Positions 1-7,139 of a stretch of 22,698 bases of DNA are shown one piece after another; the first letter of the stretch is position 1; every line of letters starts with the position of its first letter. The DNA lies in assembly GCF_009208055.1 (NCBI RefSeq), contig NZ_WFKI01000038.1:1-22698 (forward strand). Reading direction: 5' to 3'. The translations under genes were made by a program, and so were the position numbers. The DNA is from Poseidonibacter ostreae (GTDB lineage Bacteria > Campylobacterota > Campylobacteria > Campylobacterales > Arcobacteraceae). A model generated the notes under the pieces. The model saw nothing but the letters and a program-made list of their open reading frames with translations, had not been told where the DNA came from and made no database searches.

Positions 1-94
1 ATGTAAATCTGGATGGATTTATGGAAAGTTTGTAACACTATTTGCTGGATAATTATAAAATTGAAATAAAAGTTTTGATTGTTTAAATTGTAAG

Positions 95-169
95 TGGATG
101 GGGTAGAAGGATTCGAACCTTCGAATGACGGCACCAAAAGCCGTTGCCTTACCACTTGGCGATACCCCA
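95..169 (-). tRNA. tRNA-Gln(TTG)
   Basis: The reverse complement folds as a full cloverleaf of 75 nt including an encoded CCA. The acceptor stem is TGGGGTA/TACCCCA, the anticodon stem ACGGC/GCCGT closes loop TTTTGGT, and the anticodon is TTG. The T loop TTCGAAT is canonical. The first acceptor pair is U1-A72 and the discriminator is U. It is the last gene of the array in the direction of transcription. Confidence 0.96.
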
Positions 170-208
170 AGAACTAAGTTCGATAAGTTTGTAATAATAA
201 AAAATTAA

Positions 209-286
209 TGGAGCTGGTGAAGGGACTTGAACCCCCGACCTGCTGATTACAAATCAGCTGCTCTAGCCAAGCTGAGCTACACCAGC
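209..286 (-). tRNA. tRNA-Thr(TGT)
   Basis: Cloverleaf of 78 nt on the minus strand with acceptor GCTGGTG/CACCAGC, discriminator U and encoded CCA. The D arm is GCTC/GAGC with a ten-base loop. The anticodon loop is TTTGTAA, giving anticodon TGT, and the T loop is TTCAAGT. Second to last of the array. Confidence 0.96.
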
Positions 287-331
287 AACAATAAAATTTT
301 TGTTTTAAAATCACTCTTGTGAAATTAAAAG

Positions 332-408
332 TGGTGTCAAGAGAGGGACTCGAACCCTCGACCTCCGGCTTATGAGACCAGCGCTCTAGCCAGCTGAGCT
401 ACCTTGAC
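332..408 (-). tRNA. tRNA-Met(CAT), elongator
   Basis: Minus-strand cloverleaf of 77 nt ending in ACCA, with acceptor GTCAAGG/TCTTGAC. The anticodon loop is CTCATAA, giving anticodon CAT. A fully paired 1-72 position and an anticodon stem CTGGT/GCCGG without three consecutive G-C pairs mark it as elongator rather than initiator. The loop and stem resemble bacterial elongator Met more than the lysidine-type Ile tRNA further upstream in the array. Confidence 0.9.
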
Positions 409-420
409 ACATGGCTAAAT

Positions 421-497
<77 letters not shown>

Positions 498-518
498 TTA
501 ACAAAATAATTTAAAAAG

Positions 519-595
<77 letters not shown>

Positions 596-619
596 ACACT
601 ATAGTAATAAAAAATCAAC

Positions 620-646
620 CTAAATAGTATTACTACTTCTATTTAG
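620..646 (-). other. Hairpin between the two tRNA-Gly genes
   Basis: Bases 620-627 (CTAAATAG) and 639-646 (CTATTTAG) are a perfect 8-bp inverted repeat around an 11-base loop. Read in the direction of the tRNA transcript, the stem is followed after a few bases by a run of six T. It could be a weak terminator or attenuator, or a processing-spacer structure. A TACTAT box shortly after it could also be an internal promoter for the next tRNA-Gly. The stem is AT-rich, so chance is possible. Confidence 0.35.
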
Positions 647-650
647 ATAA

Positions 651-727
<77 letters not shown>

Positions 728-738
728 ATACATTATAG

Positions 739-815
739 TGGTGGGTCTAGAAGGACTCGAACCTTCGACCACTCGGTTATGAGCCGAGTGCTCTAACCAG
801 CTGAGCTATAGACCC
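739..815 (-). tRNA. tRNA-Ile(CAT), probable lysidine-modified Ile2
   Basis: Minus-strand cloverleaf of 77 nt with acceptor GGGTCTA/TAGACCC, discriminator A and CCA. The anticodon stem CTCGG/CCGAG closes loop CTCATAA, so the gene-encoded anticodon is CAT. It lacks the initiator mismatch. Its body (GGG-start acceptor, GGCTCATAACC anticodon arm) resembles bacterial Ile2 tRNAs, whose C34 is converted to lysidine by TilS to read AUA. The Ile rather than Met call is inference from that resemblance and from a separate elongator Met gene in the same array. Confidence 0.8.
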
Positions 816-824
816 TGGTTAAAG

Positions 825-914
825 TGGCGGACAGTGAGGGATTTGAACCCTCGATACCGTTGCCAGTATGCATCCTTAGCAGGGATGTGGTTTCAGCCAC
901 TCACCCAACTGTCC
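825..914 (-). tRNA. tRNA-Ser(GCT)
   Basis: Class II tRNA of 90 nt with a long variable arm, typical of serine. The acceptor is GGACAGT/ACTGTCC, discriminator G, with encoded CCA. The anticodon stem CATCC/GGATG closes loop CTGCTAA, giving anticodon GCT for AGC/AGU codons. It is the first gene transcribed in the array. Confidence 0.96.
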
Positions 915-953
915 GTATTTACAAGTTTCATATATCATGAAATTTGGATGGGA

Positions 954-959
954 ATTATA
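954..959 (-). promoter_or_regulatory. Probable -10 box of the tRNA array
   Basis: A perfect TATAAT on the minus strand lies 39 bases before the 5' end of tRNA-Ser. It is preceded by T-rich tracts rather than a clear -35, as is usual for Campylobacterota sigma-70 promoters. The bases after the box include CCC. A short inverted repeat TTTCAT/ATGAAA (926-931 and 937-942) falls in the predicted leader. Confidence 0.5.
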
Positions 960-1029
960 ATAGTAAATCACTTAAAACATACTTAAAAAAAATCTTTTAA
1001 ATTAAATATATAATAAATGAAGAAAGTAG

Positions 1030-1035
1030 TATAAT
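1030..1035 (+). promoter_or_regulatory. Probable -10 box of the diguanylate cyclase gene
   Basis: TATAAT lies 25 bases before the TTG start at 1061, in an AT-rich tract without an obvious -35. An AAGGA Shine-Dalgarno sequence around 1050-1054 sits between it and the start codon. Confidence 0.4.
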
Positions 1036-1060
1036 TTTAATAGATAGTTAAGGATCAAAT

Positions 1061-2527
1061 TTGAAAAATATATTTAAACTTTATAATATATTCATTCTTT
1101 TATTAATTCTATTTTTTTTAGGATTAAACTACATTTATCAAAAAGAAGAAAATAATTTTAATAATAATAAACTTCAAAAACTTACAAATAAAGCAAAATA
1201 TATTAATGAGTATTTTTCAATAAATAAAGCATTTATATATTCATTAAAAGATGTATTAAGCAATAACTTACAAATAAATGAATTAAACCATCCAGCTTAC
1301 AATGAAATAAAAGAAGAAAATACTACTTATAATATTTTATGTGTATTAGATGGTATAGAATCATCTTTAAGTGGTATTGGTAAACTTGATGAAATTGACT
1401 TAGATACTGTTGCTGAACTACATTCTGTTTTGTATTTAAAACCCTTATTTAAAACGATTTTAAACTCAAAGCATAATATTCAATGGGTTTATTATACATC
1501 AGCAAAAAAGTTTTTATATTTAGCCCCAACAAACAAAATCTTCAAAAAAGAGTTTTTAACAAATATTTACAAAAAAGAGTTTTGGACAGAGGCTATTCCT
1601 AGTAATAATCCAGGAATTGAGTTAATTCTAACTAAACTATATGATGATGCTGCAGGAAAAGGTTATTTAACTACATTATCTTTACCTATTATGAATAATG
1701 AGAAGTTTATGGGCGTATTATCAATTGATATTGGTCTTAAAACACTAAATAGTATGATGGAAAAGGATGATTTAGTAGGCTCTATTTACTTAGTTAATCA
1801 AGATAATGAAATTCTTGCTAGTAATAAAGAGTTTGAAATAAATTCTGTTTTAAAAAGAGGTAATTCTACTTTTGAATTGTCAATTTTTGATGATACAATT
1901 AAACTTGTTTATATTGAAAATATTGAAGAAAAAATTATAACGATATTAAAAACTTCTATATTTCAAATATTGTTATTAATATTTATTTTATTTATTATAT
2001 ATATGCTGTGCTATTTACTAATTTTAAATAAAAAAGTAGAAAACCTCGCAAATAAAGACTCTTTAACATCTCTTTTAAATAGACGTGCTATGAGAATCGA
2101 ATCTAAGAAACTACTTAGTATTGCAAATAGATATAATCATTTCACTTCTTTATTACTTTTAGATATAGATTTTTTTAAAGATGTAAATGATACATACGGC
2201 CATCATATTGGAGATTTAACAATAAAAGAAATAGCAAAAATATTAAGTAGAAACTCTAGAGAATCTGATTTAATTTCAAGATATGGAGGAGAAGAGTTTT
2301 TAATTATATTATCTAATTCAAATAAAGAAAGTGCATATACTCTTGCAGAAAGAATAAGAAAAGAGATATCTTTAATTAGTATAGAAAATACAGATTTAAA
2401 AATTACAGTAAGTATTGGATGTACAGAGTATAAAAAGAAAGAGAGTTTAGATAGCTTTATAAAAAGAGCAGATCTTTTACTTTATAAAGCAAAAGATCAA
2501 GGTAGAAATCAAACAGTAAAAGCTTAA
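1061..2527 (+). CDS. Membrane diguanylate cyclase with periplasmic Cache-type sensor and GGDEF domain
   Basis: Predicted to make cyclic di-GMP from two GTP at the inner membrane in response to an external signal. The 488-residue protein has a membrane segment at about 7-26, a periplasmic region of about 270 residues, a second membrane segment at about 298-322, and a GGDEF domain from about 330 to the end. The signature is GGEEF at 409-413, so the active site looks intact. An RxxD product-inhibition site (R400, D403) sits five residues upstream. The periplasmic part carries stretches such as WVYYTSAKKF and LPIMNNEKFMGVLSIDI that resemble dCache sensors; the ligand is unknown. Translation starts at TTG with AAGGA upstream. 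The gene stands alone between the tRNA array and the convergent pyrF, whose stop lies four bases beyond its own. Confidence 0.92.
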   Translation: MKNIFKLYNIFILLLILFFLGLNYIYQKEENNFNNNKLQKLTNKAKYINEYFSINKAFIYSLKDVLSNNLQINELNHPAYNEIKEENTTYNILCVLDGIESSLSGIGKLDEIDLDTVAELHSVLYLKPLFKTILNSKHNIQWVYYTSAKKFLYLAPTNKIFKKEFLTNIYKKEFWTEAIPSNNPGIELILTKLYDDAAGKGYLTTLSLPIMNNEKFMGVLSIDIGLKTLNSMMEKDDLVGSIYLVNQDNEILASNKEFEINSVLKRGNSTFELSIFDDTIKLVYIENIEEKIITILKTSIFQILLLIFILFIIYMLCYLLILNKKVENLANKDSLTSLLNRRAMRIESKKLLSIANRYNHFTSLLLLDIDFFKDVNDTYGHHIGDLTIKEIAKILSRNSRESDLISRYGGEEFLIILSNSNKESAYTLAERIRKEISLISIENTDLKITVSIGCTEYKKKESLDSFIKRADLLLYKAKDQGRNQTVKA

Positions 2528-2531
2528 TTTT

Positions 2532-3230
2532 CTATATATTTGATAATATTTTTTCTACAACTTCACTAGGATTAGAAGCTTTGTAAATAGGACGTCCTAC
2601 AACAATAAAGTCAACTTTATTCTCTTTAGCAAAAGGAATATCAGCAACTCTTTGCTGATCCCCAGCATCCTCACCAAAAGGTCTAATTCCAGGACATAAT
2701 GTGATAAATTCATCTGAAGTATTATTTTTAATATCTAAGCTTTCAAAAGCAGAACAAACCACACCATCAATTCCTGAATTATGAGTATCTTTTGCAAACT
2801 GTGTAGCTTTTGAAGAAATATCTTCATTATAAATTGCTTTAAAAGAGTCATTATCAAAAGATGTAAGAGCTGTTACAGCTAATACAAGAGGTTTATTTGG
2901 AATGTCTTTAATTCTATTCATAACAGTGCTCATAGCTTTTACACCAGCACTTGCATGAACATTAAACATATCAACAATACCAAATTTTGCAATCTCTTCT
3001 GCTGCATCTGCCATAGTATTAGGAATATCATAAAGTTTTAAATCTAAAAATATTTTAAAGTTTGGATTTATAGCTTTTATATCTTCTAAAAACTTTTTTC
3101 CATCTCTTATGTAAGATCTAAATCCAACTTTTAACCAAACATCATAATCTTTAATTGCTTGGACAAGTTCAAGATTTTCTTTTGCTGTTGGTAAATCTAA
3201 AGATACACAAAGTTTCATTGCATTATTCAT
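2532..3230 (-). CDS. pyrF: Orotidine 5'-phosphate decarboxylase
   Basis: Catalyses the last step of UMP synthesis, decarboxylation of orotidine 5'-phosphate, in the cytoplasm. The 232-residue length fits bacterial PyrF. The catalytic DxKxxD signature is present as D63, K65 and D68 in FLDLKLYDIPNT. The N-terminal SLDLP and the C-terminal PGIRPFG and VVGRPI phosphate-binding stretches are also typical. The ATG overlaps the nusB stop by one base (TAATG), which suggests translational coupling. A second in-frame ATG at codon 5 is possible but has no better ribosome site. It is the last gene of ribH-nusB-pyrF, an order I recall from Campylobacter. Confidence 0.96.
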   Translation of the reverse strand: MNNAMKLCVSLDLPTAKENLELVQAIKDYDVWLKVGFRSYIRDGKKFLEDIKAINPNFKIFLDLKLYDIPNTMADAAEEIAKFGIVDMFNVHASAGVKAMSTVMNRIKDIPNKPLVLAVTALTSFDNDSFKAIYNEDISSKATQFAKDTHNSGIDGVVCSAFESLDIKNNTSDEFITLCPGIRPFGEDAGDQQRVADIPFAKENKVDFIVVGRPIYKASNPSEVVEKILSNI

Positions 3231-3628
3231 TATTTAATCTTTTCAACTTTGTCTAGTAATCCATTCATAAACTTTGGAGCACCATCACTTGCTAATTTTT
3301 TTGCTAACTCGATTGCTTCATTAATAATAATAGCTTTTTCAAGTTCTTCATATTGAATTTCATAAACTGCTAATCTTAAAATAGATTTTTCAACAGAACC
3401 AATATCAGATAAAATACCTTGATTTAAGTGAGAAACAATCTCTTCATCAATTTTTACAATATTATTAATCACACCATTAAAAAGATTTAAAGCAAACTCT
3501 TTTTGTTTATTTCTGATTTTTTTATCTTCTAAAATCTCATCAACATATTTAACAATACCTTCATTACCTAAGTCGTAAGCATATAAAAGACCAATTACAG
3601 ATTCACGTGCTTGTGTTCTAGTTGCCAA
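3230..3628 (-). CDS. nusB: Transcription antitermination factor NusB
   Basis: NusB binds boxA RNA together with ribosomal protein S10 (NusE) and supports antitermination of rRNA transcription. The 132-residue all-helical protein shows the family pattern: the N-terminal RTQARESVIGLLYAYD, the middle SVEKSILRLAVYEI, and the C-terminal INEAIELAKKLASDGAPKFMNGLLDKV. It starts at TTG one base after the ribH stop. Its Shine-Dalgarno GGAG (3636-3639) lies inside the end of ribH, so translation of the two is probably coupled. Confidence 0.95.
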   Translation of the reverse strand: MATRTQARESVIGLLYAYDLGNEGIVKYVDEILEDKKIRNKQKEFALNLFNGVINNIVKIDEEIVSHLNQGILSDIGSVEKSILRLAVYEIQYEELEKAIIINEAIELAKKLASDGAPKFMNGLLDKVEKIK

Positions 3629-3629
3629 A

Positions 3630-4100
3630 TTATTTCTCCATTTCTGAATAAAGGTCTAACATCTCAATGATTGTAACCATAGCTTCAGCACCTTTATTTC
3701 CAACTTTAGAACCTGCTCTTTCAATTGATTGTTCAATTGTATCAGTAGTTAAAACACCATTTGATACAGGTTTACCATATTTTAAAGCAACCGTTGCAAT
3801 ACCTTTTGTAGCTTCTGCTGAGATATAATCAAAATGTGGTGTTGCTCCACGAATAACTGCACCAACACAACAAATTGCATCATATTTTCCACTTGCTAAT
3901 GCTTTATCTAAAGCAAAAGGAATTTCAAAAGCACCTGGTACTAAGATTAACTCTAAATTATCTACATTTCCACCATGTCTTTTAAATGCATCTTGAGCAC
4001 CTTCAACTAATCTATCTGTAATAATATGATTAAATCTGCCATTTATAATAGCAATTTTTTCATTACCTTTAAGACTTAAATTACCTTCAATAATATTCAT
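3630..4100 (-). CDS. ribH: 6,7-dimethyl-8-ribityllumazine synthase
   Basis: Condenses 5-amino-6-ribitylaminouracil with 3,4-dihydroxy-2-butanone 4-phosphate in the penultimate step of riboflavin synthesis. From the ATG at 4100 the protein is 156 residues, the usual length, and a GGAG site lies six bases upstream. An in-frame ATG thirty bases further out would add ten hydrophobic residues (MLLLILLEKK) and has no ribosome site, so I reject it. Family motifs are GRFN at 21-24, PGAFEIP and GATPHFDY with the catalytic histidine at 89. First gene of ribH-nusB-pyrF, with its own -10 box. Confidence 0.96.
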   Translation of the reverse strand: MNIIEGNLSLKGNEKIAIINGRFNHIITDRLVEGAQDAFKRHGGNVDNLELILVPGAFEIPFALDKALASGKYDAICCVGAVIRGATPHFDYISAEATKGIATVALKYGKPVSNGVLTTDTIEQSIERAGSKVGNKGAEAMVTIIEMLDLYSEMEK

Positions 4101-4106
4101 TTTTTT

Positions 4107-4110
4107 CTCC
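4107..4110 (-). promoter_or_regulatory. Shine-Dalgarno site fixing the ribH start
   Basis: GGAG followed by six A and then ATG (4098-4100). This spacing selects the downstream ATG and gives a protein of standard lumazine synthase length. Confidence 0.75.
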
Positions 4111-4118
4111 AAAAGAAT

Positions 4119-4141
4119 AAGTAATAACAAAAAAATTACTT
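4119..4141 (-). other. Hairpin in the ribH leader
   Basis: AAGTAAT (4119-4125) and ATTACTT (4135-4141) form a perfect 7-bp inverted repeat with a 9-base loop, between the predicted promoter and the ribH ribosome site. It ends about nine bases before GGAG. It is too short for an FMN riboswitch. Function is unknown, and in such AT-rich DNA it may be chance. Confidence 0.3.
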
Positions 4142-4164
4142 ATTATATTTATTTATATTTTGCG

Positions 4165-4170
4165 ATTATA
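4165..4170 (-). promoter_or_regulatory. Probable -10 box of ribH-nusB-pyrF
   Basis: A perfect minus-strand TATAAT in the context GATATAATCGC gives a predicted leader of about 58 bases before ribH. It lies between the kdsA hairpin and ribH, which supports a separate transcription unit. Confidence 0.5.
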
Positions 4171-4217
4171 TCTAAAGTTTGATTAGTTTTAAGGAAAAGA
4201 TTTTTTTAGTAGTTTAT

Positions 4218-4238
4218 AAAAGGACAAAAAGTCCTTTT
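4218..4238 (-). terminator. Hairpin after kdsA
   Basis: AAAAGGAC (4218-4225) and GTCCTTTT (4231-4238) form a perfect 8-bp stem with a 5-base loop, 24 bases after the kdsA stop. The 3' arm ends in TTTT but only a short T run follows, so it is a moderate intrinsic terminator or a partial read-through point into ribH. Confidence 0.5.
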
Positions 4239-4262
4239 ATTTGTTTAAATATTAGTGAAAGT

Positions 4263-5063
4263 TTATTTGTAATTTAATGCATTTTGAATAGCAAATAAAT
4301 CCTCAATTACTTTATATAACTCATCTACTTGAACCATATTAGGACCATCACTTAAAGCAACACTTGGGTCTGTATGTGTTTCAAAAAAGAAGCCATCAAC
4401 ACCAACTGAACAAGCAGCTTTTGCTAAGCTTGGAACAACAGCTGAGTTACCTCCAGTTGTTCCTCCTGTACTTGGTACTTGTGCTGAGTGAGTTGCATCA
4501 AAAATTACAGGAGCATATTCTCTCATAGCAATTAAGTTTTTCATATCAACTACTAAAGCGCCATATCCAAATACATTTCCTCTTTCACAAAGCCAAACAC
4601 CATTATCATTTGAAGATTTATAATTAACTTCATTAATTCCTCTAGTTTTAAGAACTTTTTCAACTGGATGTTTCATACTTCCAGCTGCTAAAAACTGTCC
4701 TTTTTTAATATTAATAGTACAGTTAGTTTTTGCAGCTTCAACTAATAAATCAGTTTGTCTACATAAAAATGCTGGTATTTGTAAGATATCTAATACCTCA
4801 CCAGCAGGTTTTGCTTGGCAAGATTCATGAATATCTGTTACAAGCTTATAACCAAACTGTTCTTTTATTTCTTGAAAAAGTTTTAAACCCTCTTCTAATC
4901 CAGGTCCTCTATATGAATCTAAACTAGTTCTATTTGCTTTATCAAATGAAGCTTTAAAATAAAATTCTACTCTTTTATCTTCACTTAATGGGATTAATTT
5001 TTCAGCAATTCTCATTACAGTGTCTCTATCTTCTAAAACACATGGTCCTGTTAATATCTTCAT
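4263..5063 (-). CDS. kdsA: 2-dehydro-3-deoxyphosphooctonate aldolase (Kdo-8-phosphate synthase)
   Basis: Condenses phosphoenolpyruvate with arabinose 5-phosphate to Kdo-8-phosphate for the lipopolysaccharide inner core. The 266-residue protein shows family motifs: GPCVLE near the N terminus, KASFDKANRTS, RGPGLEEGL, VTDIHE, IPAFLCRQTDLL and NIKKGQFLA. The cysteine at position 8 in GPC replaces the asparagine of metal-independent enzymes, so this is probably the metal-dependent class; that is inference from known family differences. The ATG overlaps the stop of the potassium channel gene as ATGA, and its AAAGGA ribosome site lies within the channel gene's last codons. Last gene of the five-gene leftward unit. 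Confidence 0.95.
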   Translation of the reverse strand: MKILTGPCVLEDRDTVMRIAEKLIPLSEDKRVEFYFKASFDKANRTSLDSYRGPGLEEGLKLFQEIKEQFGYKLVTDIHESCQAKPAGEVLDILQIPAFLCRQTDLLVEAAKTNCTINIKKGQFLAAGSMKHPVEKVLKTRGINEVNYKSSNDNGVWLCERGNVFGYGALVVDMKNLIAMREYAPVIFDATHSAQVPSTGGTTGGNSAVVPSLAKAACSVGVDGFFFETHTDPSVALSDGPNMVQVDELYKVIEDLFAIQNALNYK

Positions 5064-6748
5064 TTTTTTCCTTTAAAAATTGTTTGTTTTTCTTCACCTG
5101 TCAAAGCATAATGAAACTCATATATATTTTGACAAATATATTCTATATCATCTTTTGCATGTTCATCACAAGCAAATAAAATTTTATCACCTATTTTCAA
5201 ATTGTGTTCAAATACAGGCAGAAGAGTAACTTCATCTTCTCTTTGTAATAATAATGGTAGCACATTATTTCTCTGTTCTTTATTATGTAAAGATGTAGCT
5301 AAAATATCTAATGTTAAGGAATTACCTTCATCTAAATGTCTATATATCTCAGGAGTGTATTTTTCATTTATACTAAACTCTACAAGTATTGGATTTTCAT
5401 TTATTTCTTGTACTAATTTTCTTACTACTTTTGAAGCCCAGTTCTCATCTTTTTTTAAAATTAATCGAATAAATTTATCTGAAAGTGGATTTATCAAAGC
5501 ATTCGCAGTTTTATTAATTAGAATTTTTGAAGGCATAAAAATATGGTCAATATTAGCATTATTAAAAATAGAAAAATCTTCCATTTCATTTTCTCGAACT
5601 ATTGTCATAATTTCAGGATTTAATTTTTTTGCAGTTGCAAGTATAGACAAATTTGTAGTATCATCATTAGTTGCAGCAATAATTGCAACAGAATCCTTAA
5701 TACCAATTTCTAATAAAATTTCTTTATCATCAGCATCTCCAAAATTAATATGTTCAATTTCATCTTTTGAAAATCTATTTATATTATTCTTATCTATTTC
5801 AACTAACTGAGCTTTAATATTATTCTTTTTTAATTTCTCATAAATCTTTCTTCCCATTCTTCCATAACCACAAATAATATATTTTCCATTAGGGAAAGAA
5901 GGAAGGGTAGCACTTAAATTATCAATTCTATATAGCCATTTTTCAAGCTTTAATAAATTTGGTGCAACTAATGCCATATTTACTTCAGATGAGATTATTG
6001 AGAAAGGATTAGCAATTATTTCAACATCTAAATCTTTTAAGTTCTCACTATGATTTGTAGTTGTTGATTTTGCTGCAATCTTTACATGCTTATTTAACAA
6101 TCTTGCAATTAATGAAATTTTTAAGTTTAAAGCATCATCTTCAAATAAAGAGACAATTGCCTTACAATTATATTTTTTTATTCCAGCTAACTCTAAAGCT
6201 TTTAAACTATAATTTTCAGAATATAAAACCGGAACAGTAGGAGTGAAACTCTCTAAAATAAGATGATTGATTTTATTCTTATCTTTTTCAAGTACAACCG
6301 TTCTTATACCTTGCTGTAAAGATTTTTTGATTATTTCACTTGTAATTTGATTATATCCAAGAATGATAATAAAATTTTCTTTTAGATTTTTAATTTGTCT
6401 AGTAAATTTTGCACGTTCAATCTCTTGTAAAAAAAGCTTATCTTGAAGTAGTGAAACTAAAGAACCAATTCCATAAAACCAGCCAAGTACAGTTAAATAA
6501 ATAGAAAAAGTAACCCAAATTCTTTGAGAGTAATTAAACTCAAAAGGAGCCTCTCCAAAACCAATAGTAGTAGCCATATATGATACAAAATAAAAAGCAT
6601 CAAATATTCCCATATGATAAGGATTACCTTGCTCATCAACTCCTTCAATTAAAAGTAAGCCAATAATTGAAATTGTATAAGTTATGATAATCACCAAAAA
6701 TGGCATTCTCATTCTATGTAATATTATGAATAATGAGCTATTTTCCAA
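5060..6748 (-). CDS. Two-helix potassium channel with two RCK (TrkA-N) domains
   Basis: Inner-membrane ion channel subunit of 562 residues. Membrane helices lie at about 15-35 and 78-100. Between them are a pore helix and the filter TIGFG (61-65), a close variant of the potassium signature TVGYG. RCK domain 1 begins near 126. Its nucleotide loop is degenerate: only G131 remains of GxGxxG. RCK domain 2 begins near 288 and has the intact loop G294, G296, G299, followed by the acidic VEID that usually holds the ribose. The C-terminal part (about 440-550) resembles tandem TrkA-C ligand domains. The start is TTG with TAGG upstream. It sits 13 bases after the small membrane protein gene and overlaps kdsA by four bases. 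Gating ligand and physiological direction of flux are unknown. Confidence 0.88.
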   Translation of the reverse strand: MENSSLFIILHRMRMPFLVIIITYTISIIGLLLIEGVDEQGNPYHMGIFDAFYFVSYMATTIGFGEAPFEFNYSQRIWVTFSIYLTVLGWFYGIGSLVSLLQDKLFLQEIERAKFTRQIKNLKENFIIILGYNQITSEIIKKSLQQGIRTVVLEKDKNKINHLILESFTPTVPVLYSENYSLKALELAGIKKYNCKAIVSLFEDDALNLKISLIARLLNKHVKIAAKSTTTNHSENLKDLDVEIIANPFSIISSEVNMALVAPNLLKLEKWLYRIDNLSATLPSFPNGKYIICGYGRMGRKIYEKLKKNNIKAQLVEIDKNNINRFSKDEIEHINFGDADDKEILLEIGIKDSVAIIAATNDDTTNLSILATAKKLNPEIMTIVRENEMEDFSIFNNANIDHIFMPSKILINKTANALINPLSDKFIRLILKKDENWASKVVRKLVQEINENPILVEFSINEKYTPEIYRHLDEGNSLTLDILATSLHNKEQRNNVLPLLLQREDEVTLLPVFEHNLKIGDKILFACDEHAKDDIEYICQNIYEFHYALTGEEKQTIFKGKK

Positions 6749-6761
6749 AATTTAACCTATT

Positions 6762-7139
6762 TTATCTTTTAGACTTTAAAGTATCACCTACATATAATGC
6801 AACTGATACAATATTTGCTAATAATGCTCCACCTGATAAAGAAACAATTATTCCCATTATCTCAGCATCTACAACAAATACATATGCAGCAACTGTCCAA
6901 ACAATAGCAGCAGCAATTAGTTGAATATCAGCAACAAGTGAAGTTGCTAAAAGAACAGAACCCATTTGAGTTTTATCACCTAACTTTAGTGTTGTTGCTA
7001 TTATATTTATGATAATTGCAGCAAATAACTCATATTTACTATGTGCTTCTAAAGAGTGCATATCTCCATAAAAAAATCCAAAGTTTATAGTCATTGCTAG
7101 AATAATAAAAAATCCAGATATTACCTTATCTAAATTCAT
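6762..7139 (-). CDS. Small conserved membrane protein (possibly DUF6394 family)
   Basis: A 125-residue, almost entirely hydrophobic protein with about four membrane segments (around 5-25, 36-53, 60-90 possibly split, and 92-117). Short charged loops include FYGDMHSLEAHSKYE and LKLGDKTQ. No catalytic motif is visible. I believe it belongs to a Campylobacterota family of unknown function annotated DUF6394, from memory only. The ATG overlaps the stop of the glutamate synthase-like gene as ATGA, with a strong GAGGAG ribosome site. The potassium channel gene follows after 13 bases. This tight position suggests a partner or accessory role, but nothing in the sequence proves it. Confidence 0.75.
   Translation of the reverse strand: MNLDKVISGFFIILAMTINFGFFYGDMHSLEAHSKYELFAAIIINIIATTLKLGDKTQMGSVLLATSLVADIQLIAAAIVWTVAAYVFVVDAEIMGIIVSLSGGALLANIVSVALYVGDTLKSKR

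Noticed and set aside
1..94. Small gene or RNA at the left edge
   Set aside because: No open frame, promoter, hairpin with T run or tRNA-like fold could be supported in these bases.
4070..4130. Longer ribH reading from an upstream ATG
   Set aside because: The extra ten residues are not family-like, and the GGAG site is positioned for the inner ATG.
4101..4262. FMN riboswitch before ribH
   Set aside because: The leader is about 60 bases, too short for the RFN element, and none of its conserved stems could be found.
4730..5179. Two short plus-strand frames opposite kdsA and the channel end
   Set aside because: Both are antisense to well-conserved genes, without start signals or family resemblance.
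5202..5810. Open frame of 202 codons on the plus strand inside the potassium channel gene
   Set aside because: It lies wholly antisense to a strongly supported gene, has serine/isoleucine-rich low-information sequence and no ribosome site.
6733..6924. Plus-strand frame across the channel start and the small membrane protein
   Set aside because: Overlaps two operon genes on the other strand; threonine/alanine-rich translation typical of a reverse reading of membrane codons.
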